A stretch of 38,479 nt of DNA from assembly GCA_026393245.1 (NCBI GenBank), contig JAPLAO010000162.1, positions 1 through 38,479 on the forward strand, in the 5' to 3' direction. Each line of letters begins with the position of its first letter. Position 1 is the first letter of the stretch. The position numbers were made by a program, and so were the translations under genes. The notes beneath the pieces are model-generated. The model worked only from the letters and a program-made list of their open reading frames with translations, ran no database searches and was not told the DNA's origin. This DNA comes from Mycobacterium sp. GTDB lineage: Bacteria; Actinomycetota; Actinomycetes; Mycobacteriales; Mycobacteriaceae. Of the stretch, positions 29,262 to 37,568 are shown piece after piece.

Positions 29262-30562
29262 GCGCCTACCCCCTCAGGTGCGGACAGCATGGACGCGTAC
29301 GGGTCGAACGGACAGCCGCCGCCCAGGTGTGCCTCGTATTCGGCGCGGAAGTGCTGCATAGAACTGATGATCGGTGCGGCCGCACCGTCGCCGAGAGCGC
29401 AGAATGACTTGCCGTTGATCGTGTCTGAGATGTCGAGCAGGGTGGCGAGATCCTCCTCGCAGCCGAGTCCGGTTTCCAGGCGTTCGTAGATCTGCGCCAG
29501 CCAGTAGGTGCCCTCCCGGCAGGGCGTGCACTTACCGCAGGACTCGTGGGCATAGAACTGGGTCCAGCGCCGCACCGCCCGCACCACGCAGGTGGTCTCG
29601 TCGAAAATCTGTAATGCCTTGGTGCCCAGCATGGAACCCGCCGACGCCATGCCCTCGTAATCCAGTGGCACGTCGAGATGCTCTGCGGTCAGTAGCGGCG
29701 TCGACGAGCCGCCGGGTGTCCAGAACTTGAGCTCATGGCCGTCGCGCACACCGCCGGCATACTCCAGTAACTCGCGCAGCGTGATGCCCAGCGGTGCCTC
29801 GTATTGGCCTGGGCGATTCACGTGGCCGGACAGCGAGTAGAGCGTGAAGCCGGGCGATTTCTCGGTTCCCATCGACTTGAACCAGTCCACCCCGTTGGCC
29901 AGGATCGGCGGCACGCTGGCGATGGATTCGACGTTGTTGACGACGGTGGGGCAGGCGTAGAGGCCGGCCACCGCCGGGAACGGCGGACGCAGGCGGGGCT
30001 GACCGCGGCGGCCCTCGAGGGAATCCAGCAGTGCGGTCTCCTCACCGCAGATGTAGGCACCCGCACCGACGTGCACGATCAGGTCGAGATCGAAACCGGA
30101 CCCGGCGATGTTCGAGCCCAGATAGCCGGCGTCGTAGGCCTCGGCGACAGCGGCTTCCAGTCGACGCAGAACCGGCACGACCTCGCCGCGCAAGTAGATG
30201 AAGGCATGCCGGGCGCGGATGGCGTAGGCCGCGATGATCGCGCCCTCGACGAGGAAGTGTGGGGTGGTCAGCATCAGCGGGGTGTCTTTGCAGGTGCCGG
30301 GTTCGGACTCGTCGGCATTGATGACGAGATAGTGCGGCTTGGCAGAGTTCTGGTCGATGAACGACCATTTCGTGCCGGTCGGGAACCCGGCGCCGCCGCG
30401 GCCGCGCAGCCCGGATTCTTTCACTTCGTTGATGACGTCGTCGGGCGTCATGCTCAGCGCGCGACGCAACCCCCGGTAGCCGTCGTTGCGCAGATAGGTC
30501 TGCAATGTCCATGGTTGTGGGTCATCCCAGAACCGGCTCAGCACCGGCGTCAGCGAAGTCAT
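29258..30562 (-). CDS. nuoF: NADH-quinone oxidoreductase subunit F (NADH/FMN site)
   Basis: A 434-aa flavoprotein from ATG 30562. This is where NADH is oxidised. [10 protein letters not shown] (54-63) binds FMN/NADH phosphates, [13 protein letters not shown] and [19 protein letters not shown] shape the nucleotide site, and [11 protein letters not shown] with a distant Cys388 supplies the N3 [4Fe-4S] cluster (Cys342, 345, 348, 388). The start overlaps the nuoE stop by 4 nt. Length and motif spacing are normal, so the dehydrogenase module is functional by sequence. Confidence 0.97.
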   Translation of the reverse strand: MTSLTPVLSRFWDDPQPWTLQTYLRNDGYRGLRRALSMTPDDVINEVKESGLRGRGGAGFPTGTKWSFIDQNSAKPHYLVINADESEPGTCKDTPLMLTTPHFLVEGAIIAAYAIRARHAFIYLRGEVVPVLRRLEAAVAEAYDAGYLGSNIAGSGFDLDLIVHVGAGAYICGEETALLDSLEGRRGQPRLRPPFPAVAGLYACPTVVNNVESIASVPPILANGVDWFKSMGTEKSPGFTLYSLSGHVNRPGQYEAPLGITLRELLEYAGGVRDGHELKFWTPGGSSTPLLTAEHLDVPLDYEGMASAGSMLGTKALQIFDETTCVVRAVRRWTQFYAHESCGKCTPCREGTYWLAQIYERLETGLGCEEDLATLLDISDTINGKSFCALGDGAAAPIISSMQHFRAEYEAHLGGGCPFDPYASMLSAPEGVGA

Positions 30563-31278
30563 GCGTTCTCCTCGGGTGCGCTCATGTCGAGTTCATGGGC
30601 GACACGCAAGCCGGCCAGGGTGGGCGCACCCGGGCCGGTGCCGTCGACGACGTGTGAGCCCAGGCCGGCCAGGGTCCGCGCGGTTTCCCGGAAGCTGCAC
30701 AGCGGGCCACCGCGGGTGGGTGTGACCGTGTACCCACTGCGCAGCGAGGTGACGAGTTCGGTTGCGCTGGAGGGGGTCTGGTTGTCGAAGAACTCCCAGT
30801 TGACCATTACGACGGGGGCGTAGTCACAGGCGGCGTTGCATTCGATGTGCTCCAAGGTGATCATGCCGTCGCTTGTGGTCTGGCCGGCATGCACACCGAG
30901 TTCGTTCTCCAGGACCTCGAGGATGGCGTCGCCGCCCATCACGGCGCATAACGTGTTGGTGCACACCCCGACCAGAAACTCCCCGGTGGGGTTGCGCCGG
31001 TACATCGAGTAGAACGTCGCCACCGCGGTGACCTCGGCGGGGCTGAGGTCGAGTTGGTGTGCGCAGAAAGCGATTCCGGCCGTCGTCAGGTAGCCGTCCT
31101 CGGCCTGAATCAAGTGCAACAGCGGCAGCAGCGCTGAGCGGGCCTGCGGATAGCGCGCGATGATGGCTGCGGCGTCGTCGGCGAGGCGCTGGGTCACTTC
31201 GGCCGGATAGGAGTCCGGCCCGCCGATTGGTGGGCCGGATTCGTCGGGCCGCGGCCCGAGCGTCAGGTCGATGCTCAT
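30559..31278 (-). CDS. nuoE: NADH-quinone oxidoreductase subunit E ([2Fe-2S] N1a)
   Basis: A 239-aa thioredoxin-like ferredoxin from ATG 31278, which overlaps the nuoD stop by 4 nt; the open frame further upstream is antisense noise within nuoD. The N1a cluster ligands are Cys106 and Cys111 (VCTNTLC) and Cys147 and Cys151 (ECNAAC). The helical N-terminal domain includes [11 protein letters not shown] and [12 protein letters not shown]. The C-terminus is about 70 residues longer than E. coli NuoE, ending [15 protein letters not shown]; mycobacterial NuoE proteins share such an extension. Confidence 0.95.
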   Translation of the reverse strand: MSIDLTLGPRPDESGPPIGGPDSYPAEVTQRLADDAAAIIARYPQARSALLPLLHLIQAEDGYLTTAGIAFCAHQLDLSPAEVTAVATFYSMYRRNPTGEFLVGVCTNTLCAVMGGDAILEVLENELGVHAGQTTSDGMITLEHIECNAACDYAPVVMVNWEFFDNQTPSSATELVTSLRSGYTVTPTRGGPLCSFRETARTLAGLGSHVVDGTGPGAPTLAGLRVAHELDMSAPEENA

Positions 31279-32573
31279 CGGTCCACGCCGCCCATGACCG
31301 GATCGATGCTCGCCACTGCGGCGATCACGTCGGCGACCATGCCGCCCTCGCACATCGCCGCCACCGCCTGCAGATTGGTGAAGCTGGGATCGCGGTAGTG
31401 CACCCGGTAGGGCCGGGTTCCGCCATCGGAGACCATGTGCACCCCGAGTTCGCCGCGCGGTGATTCGACGGCGGTGTACACCTGTCCGGCCGGCACCCGG
31501 ATGCCCTCGGTGACGAGCTTGAAGTGGTGAATCAGACCCTCCATCGAGGTGCCCATGATCTTGGCGATGTGTTCCGGCGAGTTGCCGAGGCCGTCCGGGC
31601 CGAGTGTCAGATCCGCCGGCCAGGCCAACTTCTTGTCCTCGATCATCACCGGACCCGGCTCCAGGCGCTGCAGGCACTGCTCGACGATCTTCAGCGACTC
31701 GCGCATCTCGCCGATGCGAATCAGGTAGCGGCCGTAGCAGTCGGCGCCGGTATCGGTGACGACGTCGAAGTCGTACGTCTCGTAGCCGCAATAGGGTTGG
31801 GTTTTGCGAAGGTCGTGCGGCAGGCCGGTGGAGCGCAGCACGGCGCCGGTCATGCCCAGCGCCATGCAGCCCGTCAGGTCCAGGTAGCCGACGCCTTGGG
31901 TGCGGGCTTTGAAAATGTAATTCTCGGTCATCAGCTCTTCGAGTTCGGTGAGCCGTCCGGGAAGGATCTTCAACAGGTCGGCGACGCGGGACTTGCCGTC
32001 CTCGGGTAGGTCGGCGGCCAGACCGCCGGGGCGAATGAACGCGTTGTTCATCCGCAGCCCGGTGATGGCCTCGAAGACCTGCAGGATCAGTTCGCGTTCC
32101 CGGAACCCGAAGAACATCACCGTCATCGCGCCGAGTTCCATACCGCCGGTGGCGAGTGCGACCAGGTGCGAGGAGATGCGGTTGAGTTCCATCAGCATCA
32201 CCCGGACCACCGAGGCGCGTTCCGGGACGTCGGCGGTGACCCCGAGCAGTCGTTCCACGCCCAGGCAGTAGGCGGTCTCATTGAAGAACGGCGACAGGTA
32301 ATCCATCCGGGTCACGAACGTCACACCTTGGGTCCAGGTGCGGTACTCCAGGTTCTTCTCGATGCCCGTGTGCAGATAGCCGATGCCGCAACGGGCCTCG
32401 ATGACCGTCTCGCCTTCGATCTCCAGGATCAGCCGCAGCACGCCGTGCGTCGACGGGTGCTGCGGACCCATGTTGACCACGATGCGTTCACCGGCCAGGC
32501 CTTCGCGGGCAGCGGAGACGATCTCGTCCCAGTCCTGGCCGCCGAGGGTGATGACGTTCTCGTCGATGCTCAT
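31275..32573 (-). CDS. nuoD: NADH-quinone oxidoreductase subunit D (49-kDa type)
   Basis: A 432-aa subunit from ATG 32573 that forms the quinone head-group pocket together with Nuo[16 protein letters not shown] (from residue 34) is the conserved quinone-site loop, followed by [37 protein letters not shown] and the C-terminal [21 protein letters not shown] ending in DPVMGGVDR. It is a separate polypeptide, not fused to NuoC as in E. coli. The start overlaps the nuoC stop by one base. Confidence 0.97.
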   Translation of the reverse strand: MSIDENVITLGGQDWDEIVSAAREGLAGERIVVNMGPQHPSTHGVLRLILEIEGETVIEARCGIGYLHTGIEKNLEYRTWTQGVTFVTRMDYLSPFFNETAYCLGVERLLGVTADVPERASVVRVMLMELNRISSHLVALATGGMELGAMTVMFFGFRERELILQVFEAITGLRMNNAFIRPGGLAADLPEDGKSRVADLLKILPGRLTELEELMTENYIFKARTQGVGYLDLTGCMALGMTGAVLRSTGLPHDLRKTQPYCGYETYDFDVVTDTGADCYGRYLIRIGEMRESLKIVEQCLQRLEPGPVMIEDKKLAWPADLTLGPDGLGNSPEHIAKIMGTSMEGLIHHFKLVTEGIRVPAGQVYTAVESPRGELGVHMVSDGGTRPYRVHYRDPSFTNLQAVAAMCEGGMVADVIAAVASIDPVMGGVDR

Positions 32574-33235
32574 CAGTGGTACGACCTTCGCTGGTCGGGC
32601 GGCGGGATTTGGGCGCCGTGATATTCCACCGGGACCCCGCCGAGGGGGTAGTCCTTGCGCTGCGGGTGGCCCACCCAGTCGTCGGGCATCTCGATGCGGG
32701 TCAGGCCTGGGTGGCCGTCGAAGATGATGCCGAAGAAGTCGTAGGTCTCACGTTCGTGCCAGTCGCAGGTCGGGTACACCGAAAACAGCGACGGGATATG
32801 TGGATCGGCGTCCGGGCAGGTGACCTCGAGTTGGATCCGTCGATTGTGCGTGATCGACAGCAACGGGTAGTACGCGTGCAGTTCGCGGCCGAAGTCGTCG
32901 GGGTAGTGCACACCCGAGACGCCGCAACACAATTCGAACCGCAGCCGCTCATCATCGCGCAGTGCGGATGCGACGATCGGCAGGTGTTCGCGAAGGACGT
33001 GGAAGGTGATCTGATCGCGGAAGACGACGATGCGCTCGACGGCGGCGTCGAACGCATCGGCGCCAAGCACCTCGATGAGCCGATCAGTCACCTCGTCGAA
33101 ATAGCCACCGTAGGGACGTTCGGTGCTCCCGGACAGCGCGACCGGGCGGACCAGGCGGCCGTAGCCGGAGGTATCGCCGCTGCCGTTGATTCCGAACATG
33201 CCGCGTCGCACGCCCGGAGCGTCCTGTTCGGTCAC
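32573..33235 (-). CDS. nuoC: NADH-quinone oxidoreductase subunit C (30-kDa type)
   Basis: A 220-aa hydrophilic scaffold subunit from GTG 33235, overlapping nuoB by 4 nt. The diagnostic stretch is near the C-terminus: [31 protein letters not shown] and [16 protein letters not shown]. The first 35 residues ([19 protein letters not shown]) are extra relative to E. coli and characteristic of actinobacteria as recalled. It carries no cofactor; it braces NuoD in the connecting arm. Confidence 0.96.
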   Translation of the reverse strand: MTEQDAPGVRRGMFGINGSGDTSGYGRLVRPVALSGSTERPYGGYFDEVTDRLIEVLGADAFDAAVERIVVFRDQITFHVLREHLPIVASALRDDERLRFELCCGVSGVHYPDDFGRELHAYYPLLSITHNRRIQLEVTCPDADPHIPSLFSVYPTCDWHERETYDFFGIIFDGHPGLTRIEMPDDWVGHPQRKDYPLGGVPVEYHGAQIPPPDQRRSYH

Positions 33236-33786
33236 CGCAGCAGACCCTTGAGTTCGAGGGTGGTGGGGGCGGCCAGGGCGGCCTTCTCGGCGGCGGCCAC
33301 CGCCTCGGCGCGGTGCACACCCAGGGGCATCTCGGCGATCTTGGCGTGCAACGCCAGGATGGCGTGCAGCAGCATCTCCGGCCGCGGCGGGCAGCCGGGC
33401 AGGTAGATGTCCACGGGCACAACGTGATCAACGCCCTGAACCACCGCGTAGTTGTTGAACATGCCGCCACTGGAGGCGCACACGCCCATGGCCAGTACCC
33501 ACTTCGGCTCAGCCATTTGGTCGTAGACCTGGCGCAGCACCGGGGCCATCTTCTGGCTGACCCGGCCGGCCACGATCATCAAATCGGCCTGCCGCGGGGT
33601 GGCAGAGAACCGCTCCATGCCGAAGCGGGAGATGTCGTAGCGCGGTGATGCCGTCGCCATCATTTCGATTGCGCAGCAAGCCAATCCGAATGTGGCCGGC
33701 CACAGTGACCCCTTGCGGGCATACCCGGCGACCTTCTCCACGGTGGACAGCAGGATGCCGGCCGGTAGTTGTTCTTCTAGTCCCAT
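33232..33786 (-). CDS. nuoB: NADH-quinone oxidoreductase subunit B (cluster N2)
   Basis: A 184-aa subunit holding the terminal N2 cluster that reduces menaquinone. ATG 33786 is chosen because the product [19 protein letters not shown] matches the recalled mycobacterial NuoB start; an upstream in-frame start at 33807 would add seven basic residues. Ligands are the tandem Cys37-Cys38 (ACCAIEMM), Cys103 (GVCASSGG) and Cys132 (LPGCPPRPE). It overlaps the end of nuoA by 10 nt. Motifs are all intact. Confidence 0.96.
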   Translation of the reverse strand: MGLEEQLPAGILLSTVEKVAGYARKGSLWPATFGLACCAIEMMATASPRYDISRFGMERFSATPRQADLMIVAGRVSQKMAPVLRQVYDQMAEPKWVLAMGVCASSGGMFNNYAVVQGVDHVVPVDIYLPGCPPRPEMLLHAILALHAKIAEMPLGVHRAEAVAAAEKAALAAPTTLELKGLLR

Positions 33787-34136
33787 TCGAGCCCGCCTCG
33801 GCGCCATACGTAGGCGTATGCGACAAACACGGTGGCCATGAAGATCGCCATCTCAACAAGTGCGAAGGTGCCCAGCCGGTCGAAGGACACCGCCCAGGGG
33901 TACAGGAACACGATCTCGATATCGAAGACGATGAACAACATCGCGGTCAGGTAATACTTGATCGGGAAGCGCTGGCCGAGTTGATCGCCGGCGAAGGGTT
34001 CGATACCGCACTCGTAGGCGTCCAACTTGGCGCGGTTGTACCGTCGGGGGCCGACGAGGAGTGCGGTCGCCACCGAGAAGATAGCGAAGACGGCGGCGAT
34101 CACCCCCAGCACCAGGATCGGCGTGTACAGATTCAT
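33777..34136 (-). CDS. nuoA: NADH-quinone oxidoreductase subunit A
   Basis: A 119-aa protein with three membrane helices, first gene of the operon, from ATG 34136. The typical loop [10 protein letters not shown], followed by [26 protein letters not shown], includes the conserved Cys near the quinone entrance and the acidic DIE residues. The upstream 61-nt gap to the response regulator gene holds only a distant purine-rich GAGGGG; I saw no clear promoter there, so nuoA may be read from the regulator's promoter. Confidence 0.96.
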   Translation of the reverse strand: MNLYTPILVLGVIAAVFAIFSVATALLVGPRRYNRAKLDAYECGIEPFAGDQLGQRFPIKYYLTAMLFIVFDIEIVFLYPWAVSFDRLGTFALVEMAIFMATVFVAYAYVWRRGGLEWD

Positions 34137-34197
34137 CCTGCTGTTCTACCCCTCGTTCGGGCCCACGGATGTGGTGTGAGGCAAAGAGTAGCGAAGG

Positions 34198-34596
34198 TCA
34201 CCCCGCAGGTGCGCGCATCAGGCCAACAACTGCCTCACCGAGCCGAATCGGGTCGATCGGATGTGGCACGGCTGCCTCGGCCCGTGACCAACTGGCCAGC
34301 CAGGCGTCGTCGGCGCGGCCGGTGAGTACCAGCACCGGCGGGCAATGATCGATCTCATCCTTGAGTTGTTTGGCGATCCCCATGCCGCCGACCGGGGAGG
34401 CCTCGCCGTCGAGGATGACCAGATCGAACCCGCCGGCGTCTAGCAGCGTGATCACCATCGCCCCGGTCGCCACGTCGGTGTAGGTCAGCTCGGGCAGTCC
34501 GGGATGGATGCGGGTACCGAGGGCGAGTCGAACCTGTTCGCGGGTGCGGGCATTGCTGCTATACACCAGGATGTGCAACGGCTGCTGGCTGGGCAT
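34198..34596 (-). CDS. Stand-alone atypical response regulator receiver (Rv3143-like)
   Basis: A 132-aa receiver-domain protein from ATG 34596 with no output domain. The fold pattern is clear: beta-1 HILVYSSN, phospho-acceptor strand FDLVILDGEASPVGG (Asp63), LVLTGRADD (Thr92) and a last helix IRLGEAVVGLM. However the acidic pair that binds Mg after beta-1 is replaced by Tyr12-Ser13-Ser14, and the conserved Lys before the cis-Pro is His112. Phosphorylation by the normal route is therefore doubtful. It lies just upstream of nuoA in the same direction, as Rv3143 does in M. tuberculosis by recall, suggesting a link to respiratory control; no histidine kinase gene is nearby. Confidence 0.85.
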   Translation of the reverse strand: MPSQQPLHILVYSSNARTREQVRLALGTRIHPGLPELTYTDVATGAMVITLLDAGGFDLVILDGEASPVGGMGIAKQLKDEIDHCPPVLVLTGRADDAWLASWSRAEAAVPHPIDPIRLGEAVVGLMRAPAG

Positions 34597-34650
34597 ACGG
34601 GCGATGTTAGACCGAAAGCTGCTGCCGGTTCGACCCTTTCGGCGTAGCCG

Positions 34651-35166
34651 CTATGCCTTGCTGAAGGTGGCTTCGGCGATCAGCGTGGTGCCAGCCGGGA
34701 TCATGCCCATGGTGTTGCCGCTGACACCCCACTTCGTCCGGTCGACCGTCGTACGTGCGATCACCTGCACGGTGCCGTCCCCGAGTGGTGTGACGGTGGC
34801 GGTCAGCGGTATCGGCAGCGTGGTGCCCCGGACGCGCAGGGTTGCGTTCAGGTCCCCGTCGGCCCCGACGCCGCTGACCTCGACGGTGATCTCGGGGAAG
34901 TGCTCGGTGTCGAAGAAGTCGGCCGACTGCAGGTGCTCGTCGCGCTTGCCGATCCCGGTTTTCACCGAGGCCACCCCGATCCGAAGGTGGCCGGATACCG
35001 CACCGTCGGCGGCCACGCTGCCGTCGCCGGTGACGTCGGTGAACCGGCCGTTGACCGGGACCAGTCCCCACAGCGTTTTGCTGCCGAACCTGATCGAGGA
35101 GCGATCCGGAACCAGGGCCCAGGTTCCGATGGTCGCGGGATCGGCGAGCACGCGTTGCAGTGTCAT
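34651..35166 (-). CDS. YceI-family lipocalin-like protein
   Basis: A 171-aa protein from ATG 35166. It shows the YceI pattern: GTWALVPDRSSIRFGSKTLWGLVPVNGRF, then GHLRIGVASVKTGIGKRDEHLQSADFFDTEHFPEITVEV, then a VTPLGDGTVQVIARTTVDRTKWG segment. YceI proteins form a beta-barrel that binds long isoprenoid or amphiphilic lipids. No signal peptide is visible, so it is probably cytoplasmic, unlike E. coli YceI. Its start is one base after the stop of the SnoaL-like gene, so the two form an operon. Confidence 0.9.
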   Translation of the reverse strand: MTLQRVLADPATIGTWALVPDRSSIRFGSKTLWGLVPVNGRFTDVTGDGSVAADGAVSGHLRIGVASVKTGIGKRDEHLQSADFFDTEHFPEITVEVSGVGADGDLNATLRVRGTTLPIPLTATVTPLGDGTVQVIARTTVDRTKWGVSGNTMGMIPAGTTLIAEATFSKA

Positions 35167-35167
35167 A

Positions 35168-35560
35168 TCAGCCGAGCGTAGGCCTGGTTAGGGGTGCCAG
35201 ATCGGCCGGATCCAGGTACTCGTCGATCCGGGTAATCAACCCTTCCACGCTGACCCTGACCACCAGGCAGGCCCGAAATGACAGCGGTGTGCCCGTTGTG
35301 TCTGCTGCGTGCAGGGTGTGCTGCTGAACGAAACCGCCTTCGAAGATCTGGCGGTCGAGAACCTCGTAGCGCCGATCGGTCGTGCTGTCGACGAACCACG
35401 CGATCACCTTCAGCGCACGCGCCTTGTCGCGGGCGGGACCGCCACCCAGGCGCCACACTGTGACGTCGTCGGACCACAGTTCGGCCATGGTTGCGCCGTC
35501 GCCGGCCTCAATGGCGGCGAACAGTCGGTCGGCGATGTCGTTGTTGCGTGCTGCTGTCAT
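35168..35560 (-). CDS. SnoaL/NTF2-like protein
   Basis: A 130-aa protein. ATG 35560 is chosen for AGGAG 5 nt upstream; the frame runs on to 35584 without a better site. The sequence has the SnoaL-like cone fold: helix ADRLFAAIEAGDGATMAELWSDDVTVWRL, then VIAWFVDSTTDRRYEVLDRQIFEGGFVQQHTLHA, and the C-terminal ACLVVRVSVEGLITRIDEYLDPADL. Such proteins act as isomerases, cyclases or ligand carriers. It is coupled to yceI and divergent from vapB with a 45-bp gap. The ligand is unknown. Confidence 0.85.
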   Translation of the reverse strand: MTAARNNDIADRLFAAIEAGDGATMAELWSDDVTVWRLGGGPARDKARALKVIAWFVDSTTDRRYEVLDRQIFEGGFVQQHTLHAADTTGTPLSFRACLVVRVSVEGLITRIDEYLDPADLAPLTRPTLG

Positions 35561-35568
35561 GGTGCTCC

Positions 35569-35597
35569 TATCCGGTGATAACATTGATATCAGGAGG
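35569..35597 (+). promoter_or_regulatory. Possible vapBC operator and vapB ribosome site
   Basis: The short divergent gap contains TATC...GATA (35569-35580), two TGATA copies (35576-35580 and 35585-35589) and the palindrome TGATATCA (35585-35592), directly before the ribosome site AGGAGG (35592-35597). Autoregulation of VapBC by binding such symmetric sites is usual for the family; binding here is inferred. Confidence 0.4.
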
Positions 35598-35605
35598 TAG
35601 GGCCT

Positions 35606-35833
35606 ATGGCTGACGTTTTGATCAGAGGGCTTTCCGAAGCCGCTGTCGCCCGAATCGACGCTGAGGCTGCATCTCGCGGACTATCTCGGAACGAGTTTTT
35701 GCGCCGCAGATTCGAGGCTGAGCGGCCTCCCTCATCGCCGGCCGGCGAACTCACCATCGCAGATCTTCGCCGCGCCGCGGAGGCGGTCTCCGATCTCGAT
35801 GACCCGCAGGTGATGGACGCCGCGTGGCGGTGA
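35606..35833 (+). CDS. vapB: VapB-type antitoxin (ribbon-helix-helix)
   Basis: A 75-aa protein from ATG 35606, with AGGAGG 8 nt upstream. The N-terminal [37 protein letters not shown] is a ribbon-helix-helix DNA-binding domain: one beta strand and two helices. The C-terminal part ([27 protein letters not shown]) is the acidic, flexible segment expected to wrap around and inhibit the toxin. It overlaps the toxin start by 4 nt (GTGA), the standard antitoxin-toxin order. Confidence 0.9.
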   Translation: MADVLIRGLSEAAVARIDAEAASRGLSRNEFLRRRFEAERPPSSPAGELTIADLRRAAEAVSDLDDPQVMDAAWR

Positions 35834-36240
35834 CCACCTGGCTCATCGACAAGTCGGCTTACGCCCGTCTCGCCGACTCAGCCGATGCGCAAACCTGGAT
35901 CGACCGAGTCCAACGCGGGATGGTGCGCATCAGCACCGTGACGCGTTTGGAAGTCGGCTACTCCTTCCGTACCGCCGCCGATGCCCGTCGCGAAATCGCC
36001 GTGCCGCCGCTTTCGCTGATGCCGGTCGAGTACCTGACCCCTGCAATGGAGGACCGGGCGGTCGACGTGCAGTTACTCCTGGCAGACCGAGGCCAGCATC
36101 GCGCGCCGTCGATTCCCGACCTTCTGGTGGCGGCTGCGGCCGAGTTATCCGGCCTCACGGTGCTGGCGCTCGACAAGGACTTTGATCTGATCGCTGAGAT
36201 CACCGGACAACATATTGAACGACTTCGCCTGTCCGCGTGA
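35830..36240 (+). CDS. vapC: VapC-type PIN-domain ribonuclease toxin
   Basis: A 136-aa protein. GTG 35830 is chosen since it overlaps the antitoxin stop as GTGA and gives [14 protein letters not shown], the common VapC opening; GTG 35824 would add two residues. Acidic PIN residues are all present: Asp7 (LIDKSA), Glu41 (TRLEVGYS), Asp97 ([12 protein letters not shown]) and Asp115/Asp117 (LALDKDFD). Members cut tRNA, rRNA or mRNA with Mg2+ and stop growth when the antitoxin is degraded. The target of this one is unknown. It converges on the DUF6285-like gene with a 12-nt gap. Confidence 0.9.
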   Translation: MTTWLIDKSAYARLADSADAQTWIDRVQRGMVRISTVTRLEVGYSFRTAADARREIAVPPLSLMPVEYLTPAMEDRAVDVQLLLADRGQHRAPSIPDLLVAAAAELSGLTVLALDKDFDLIAEITGQHIERLRLSA

Positions 36241-36252
36241 GGACTTCACGGT

Positions 36253-36615
36253 TCACGCGTCGTAGCCGGGGTGGGCGACCGCTAACCGGTGCCGGACTAG
36301 TTCGCGCAGGCATTTCATGACATCGGCGTCGCGGCCGTCGAGGTCACCGGCGCGGATGGCGACCGCCAACGCGTCCTCGTCGGCGTAACCCAGTGCGGCC
36401 AGCGCGGCCAGCGCGGCCAGGGGTGCGTCGGCTGCCGAGCCGAGCAGTTCGCGCTCGACGATCCGCAGGGCGTTGGCCGCGACGAGGGCGCGGAAGTTGA
36501 CCGCCCCGGTGGTGGCGGACCGCACCTCGCCGTCGAGGAATTCGGCGACGGCAGCGACGAGTTCGGCGGCGCTGGGCCTGCCGTGCAGTTCGCTCGCGCT
36601 GTCGGTTTCGCTCAC
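36253..36615 (-). CDS. DUF6285-like small helical protein
   Basis: A 120-aa protein. GTG 36615 is chosen because it overlaps the kinase stop as GTGA; the frame continues upstream only as antisense within the kinase gene. Features: RPSAAELVAAVAEFLDGEV, TTGAVNFRALVAANALRIVERELLG, an Ala-rich insert (LAALAALAALG) and a C-terminal CLRELVRHRLAVAHPGYDA. These match the DUF6285 pattern as I recall it, a family found beside APH-fold kinases and acyl-CoA dehydrogenases. It is all-helical and cytoplasmic, with no catalytic motif visible. It could be an accessory subunit of the kinase. Confidence 0.75.
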   Translation of the reverse strand: MSETDSASELHGRPSAAELVAAVAEFLDGEVRSATTGAVNFRALVAANALRIVERELLGSAADAPLAALAALAALGYADEDALAVAIRAGDLDGRDADVMKCLRELVRHRLAVAHPGYDA

Positions 36616-37568
36616 CGGGCCTCCGCCAGCAGATCCAGGATGTCCCACTCGGTCTCGCAGACCCGACGGCCGATGGTGGCCAACTCCACCGACCTGGTCT
36701 GCCCGGACAGGTGGCGCTCGGCTTGGTATCGGCAGATGATGCCCCACTTCAGTGTGCCCAGTACCTGCCACCAGCGCAGCGCGGCCCGGTCGACGGAGGT
36801 TCCGGCGGCCCGCTCGTAGGCGGTGACGAAGTCCTCGAGGCTGCCCAACCCGCCCGCGGCGAGTTCGGCCGGTGCGCCGAACCGCCAGGCCCGCACACAG
36901 AACCAGGCCAGGTCCTCATAGACCTCGCCGATGTGGACCGCTTCCCAGTCCAGCACCGCCGCCAGGGTCGACCCGTCGACGATCAGGTTGCCCATCCGAA
37001 AGTCGCCGTGCACCAGTCTGATCGCCGACGGCGCCGGACGGTTGGCCCCCAGCCAGCGAAACGCCCATTCGAACGTCGCGGTGGTGTCGCCCAACTCATC
37101 GAGCCGCTGGCGCCACTCGGGGAGCTCGTCGCGTTCGACGAGTTCGGCCACGTCGGTCCGGGCCCGGTGGATGGCAGCCAATGCCTGCGCACACTGTTCC
37201 AGCAGCACTCCCCGGCCGTCGTCGTTGAGGTTGCGCTGGATGCGACGGACGATGGTCTCGCCGGCGACCTCGTCGCAGATCAGAAATGGATTGCCCAGTG
37301 TCGCAACGGAATTTGAGGCGGCGACGATATGCGGTACTGGAGCACCGGCGTCAGCGGCGACCTGCTGGACGGCGGCTTCGAGCTCCATTCCGGCGAAGCG
37401 GTTGTCCACCGGGGCGGCGCGGAGGATCAGCCGTCGGCGCTCCGCTGCGGTGACGGCGTCGAAGGAGTAGGTGGTTCGACTGGCACCACCGGTGAGCGTC
37501 TGCAGATTCTCGACGGCCACATCGTTACCGAGCAATGGCCGAAGAACGCCCGCGAGTTCGTCGATCAC
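36612..37568 (-). CDS. APH-fold kinase of the ACAD10/ACAD11 type
   Basis: A 318-aa protein from GTG 37568, overlapping the acyl-CoA dehydrogenase stop by 4 nt. Motifs: the nucleotide loop TLTGGASRTTYSF, an Arg in the usual Lys position (LILRAAP), APVPHIV, FLICDEVAGETI, the catalytic loop VHGDFRMGNLIV (Asp189, Asn194) and VLDWEAVHIGEVYEDLAW (Asp207). This is the subgroup of APH-like kinases linked with fatty acid breakdown rather than antibiotic resistance. In mammals the same domain is fused to an acyl-CoA dehydrogenase (ACAD10/ACAD11) and phosphorylates hydroxyacyl-CoA. Its coupling here to a dehydrogenase and a DUF6285-like gene supports that role, by inference. Confidence 0.87.
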   Translation of the reverse strand: MIDELAGVLRPLLGNDVAVENLQTLTGGASRTTYSFDAVTAAERRRLILRAAPVDNRFAGMELEAAVQQVAADAGAPVPHIVAASNSVATLGNPFLICDEVAGETIVRRIQRNLNDDGRGVLLEQCAQALAAIHRARTDVAELVERDELPEWRQRLDELGDTTATFEWAFRWLGANRPAPSAIRLVHGDFRMGNLIVDGSTLAAVLDWEAVHIGEVYEDLAWFCVRAWRFGAPAELAAGGLGSLEDFVTAYERAAGTSVDRAALRWWQVLGTLKWGIICRYQAERHLSGQTRSVELATIGRRVCETEWDILDLLAEAR

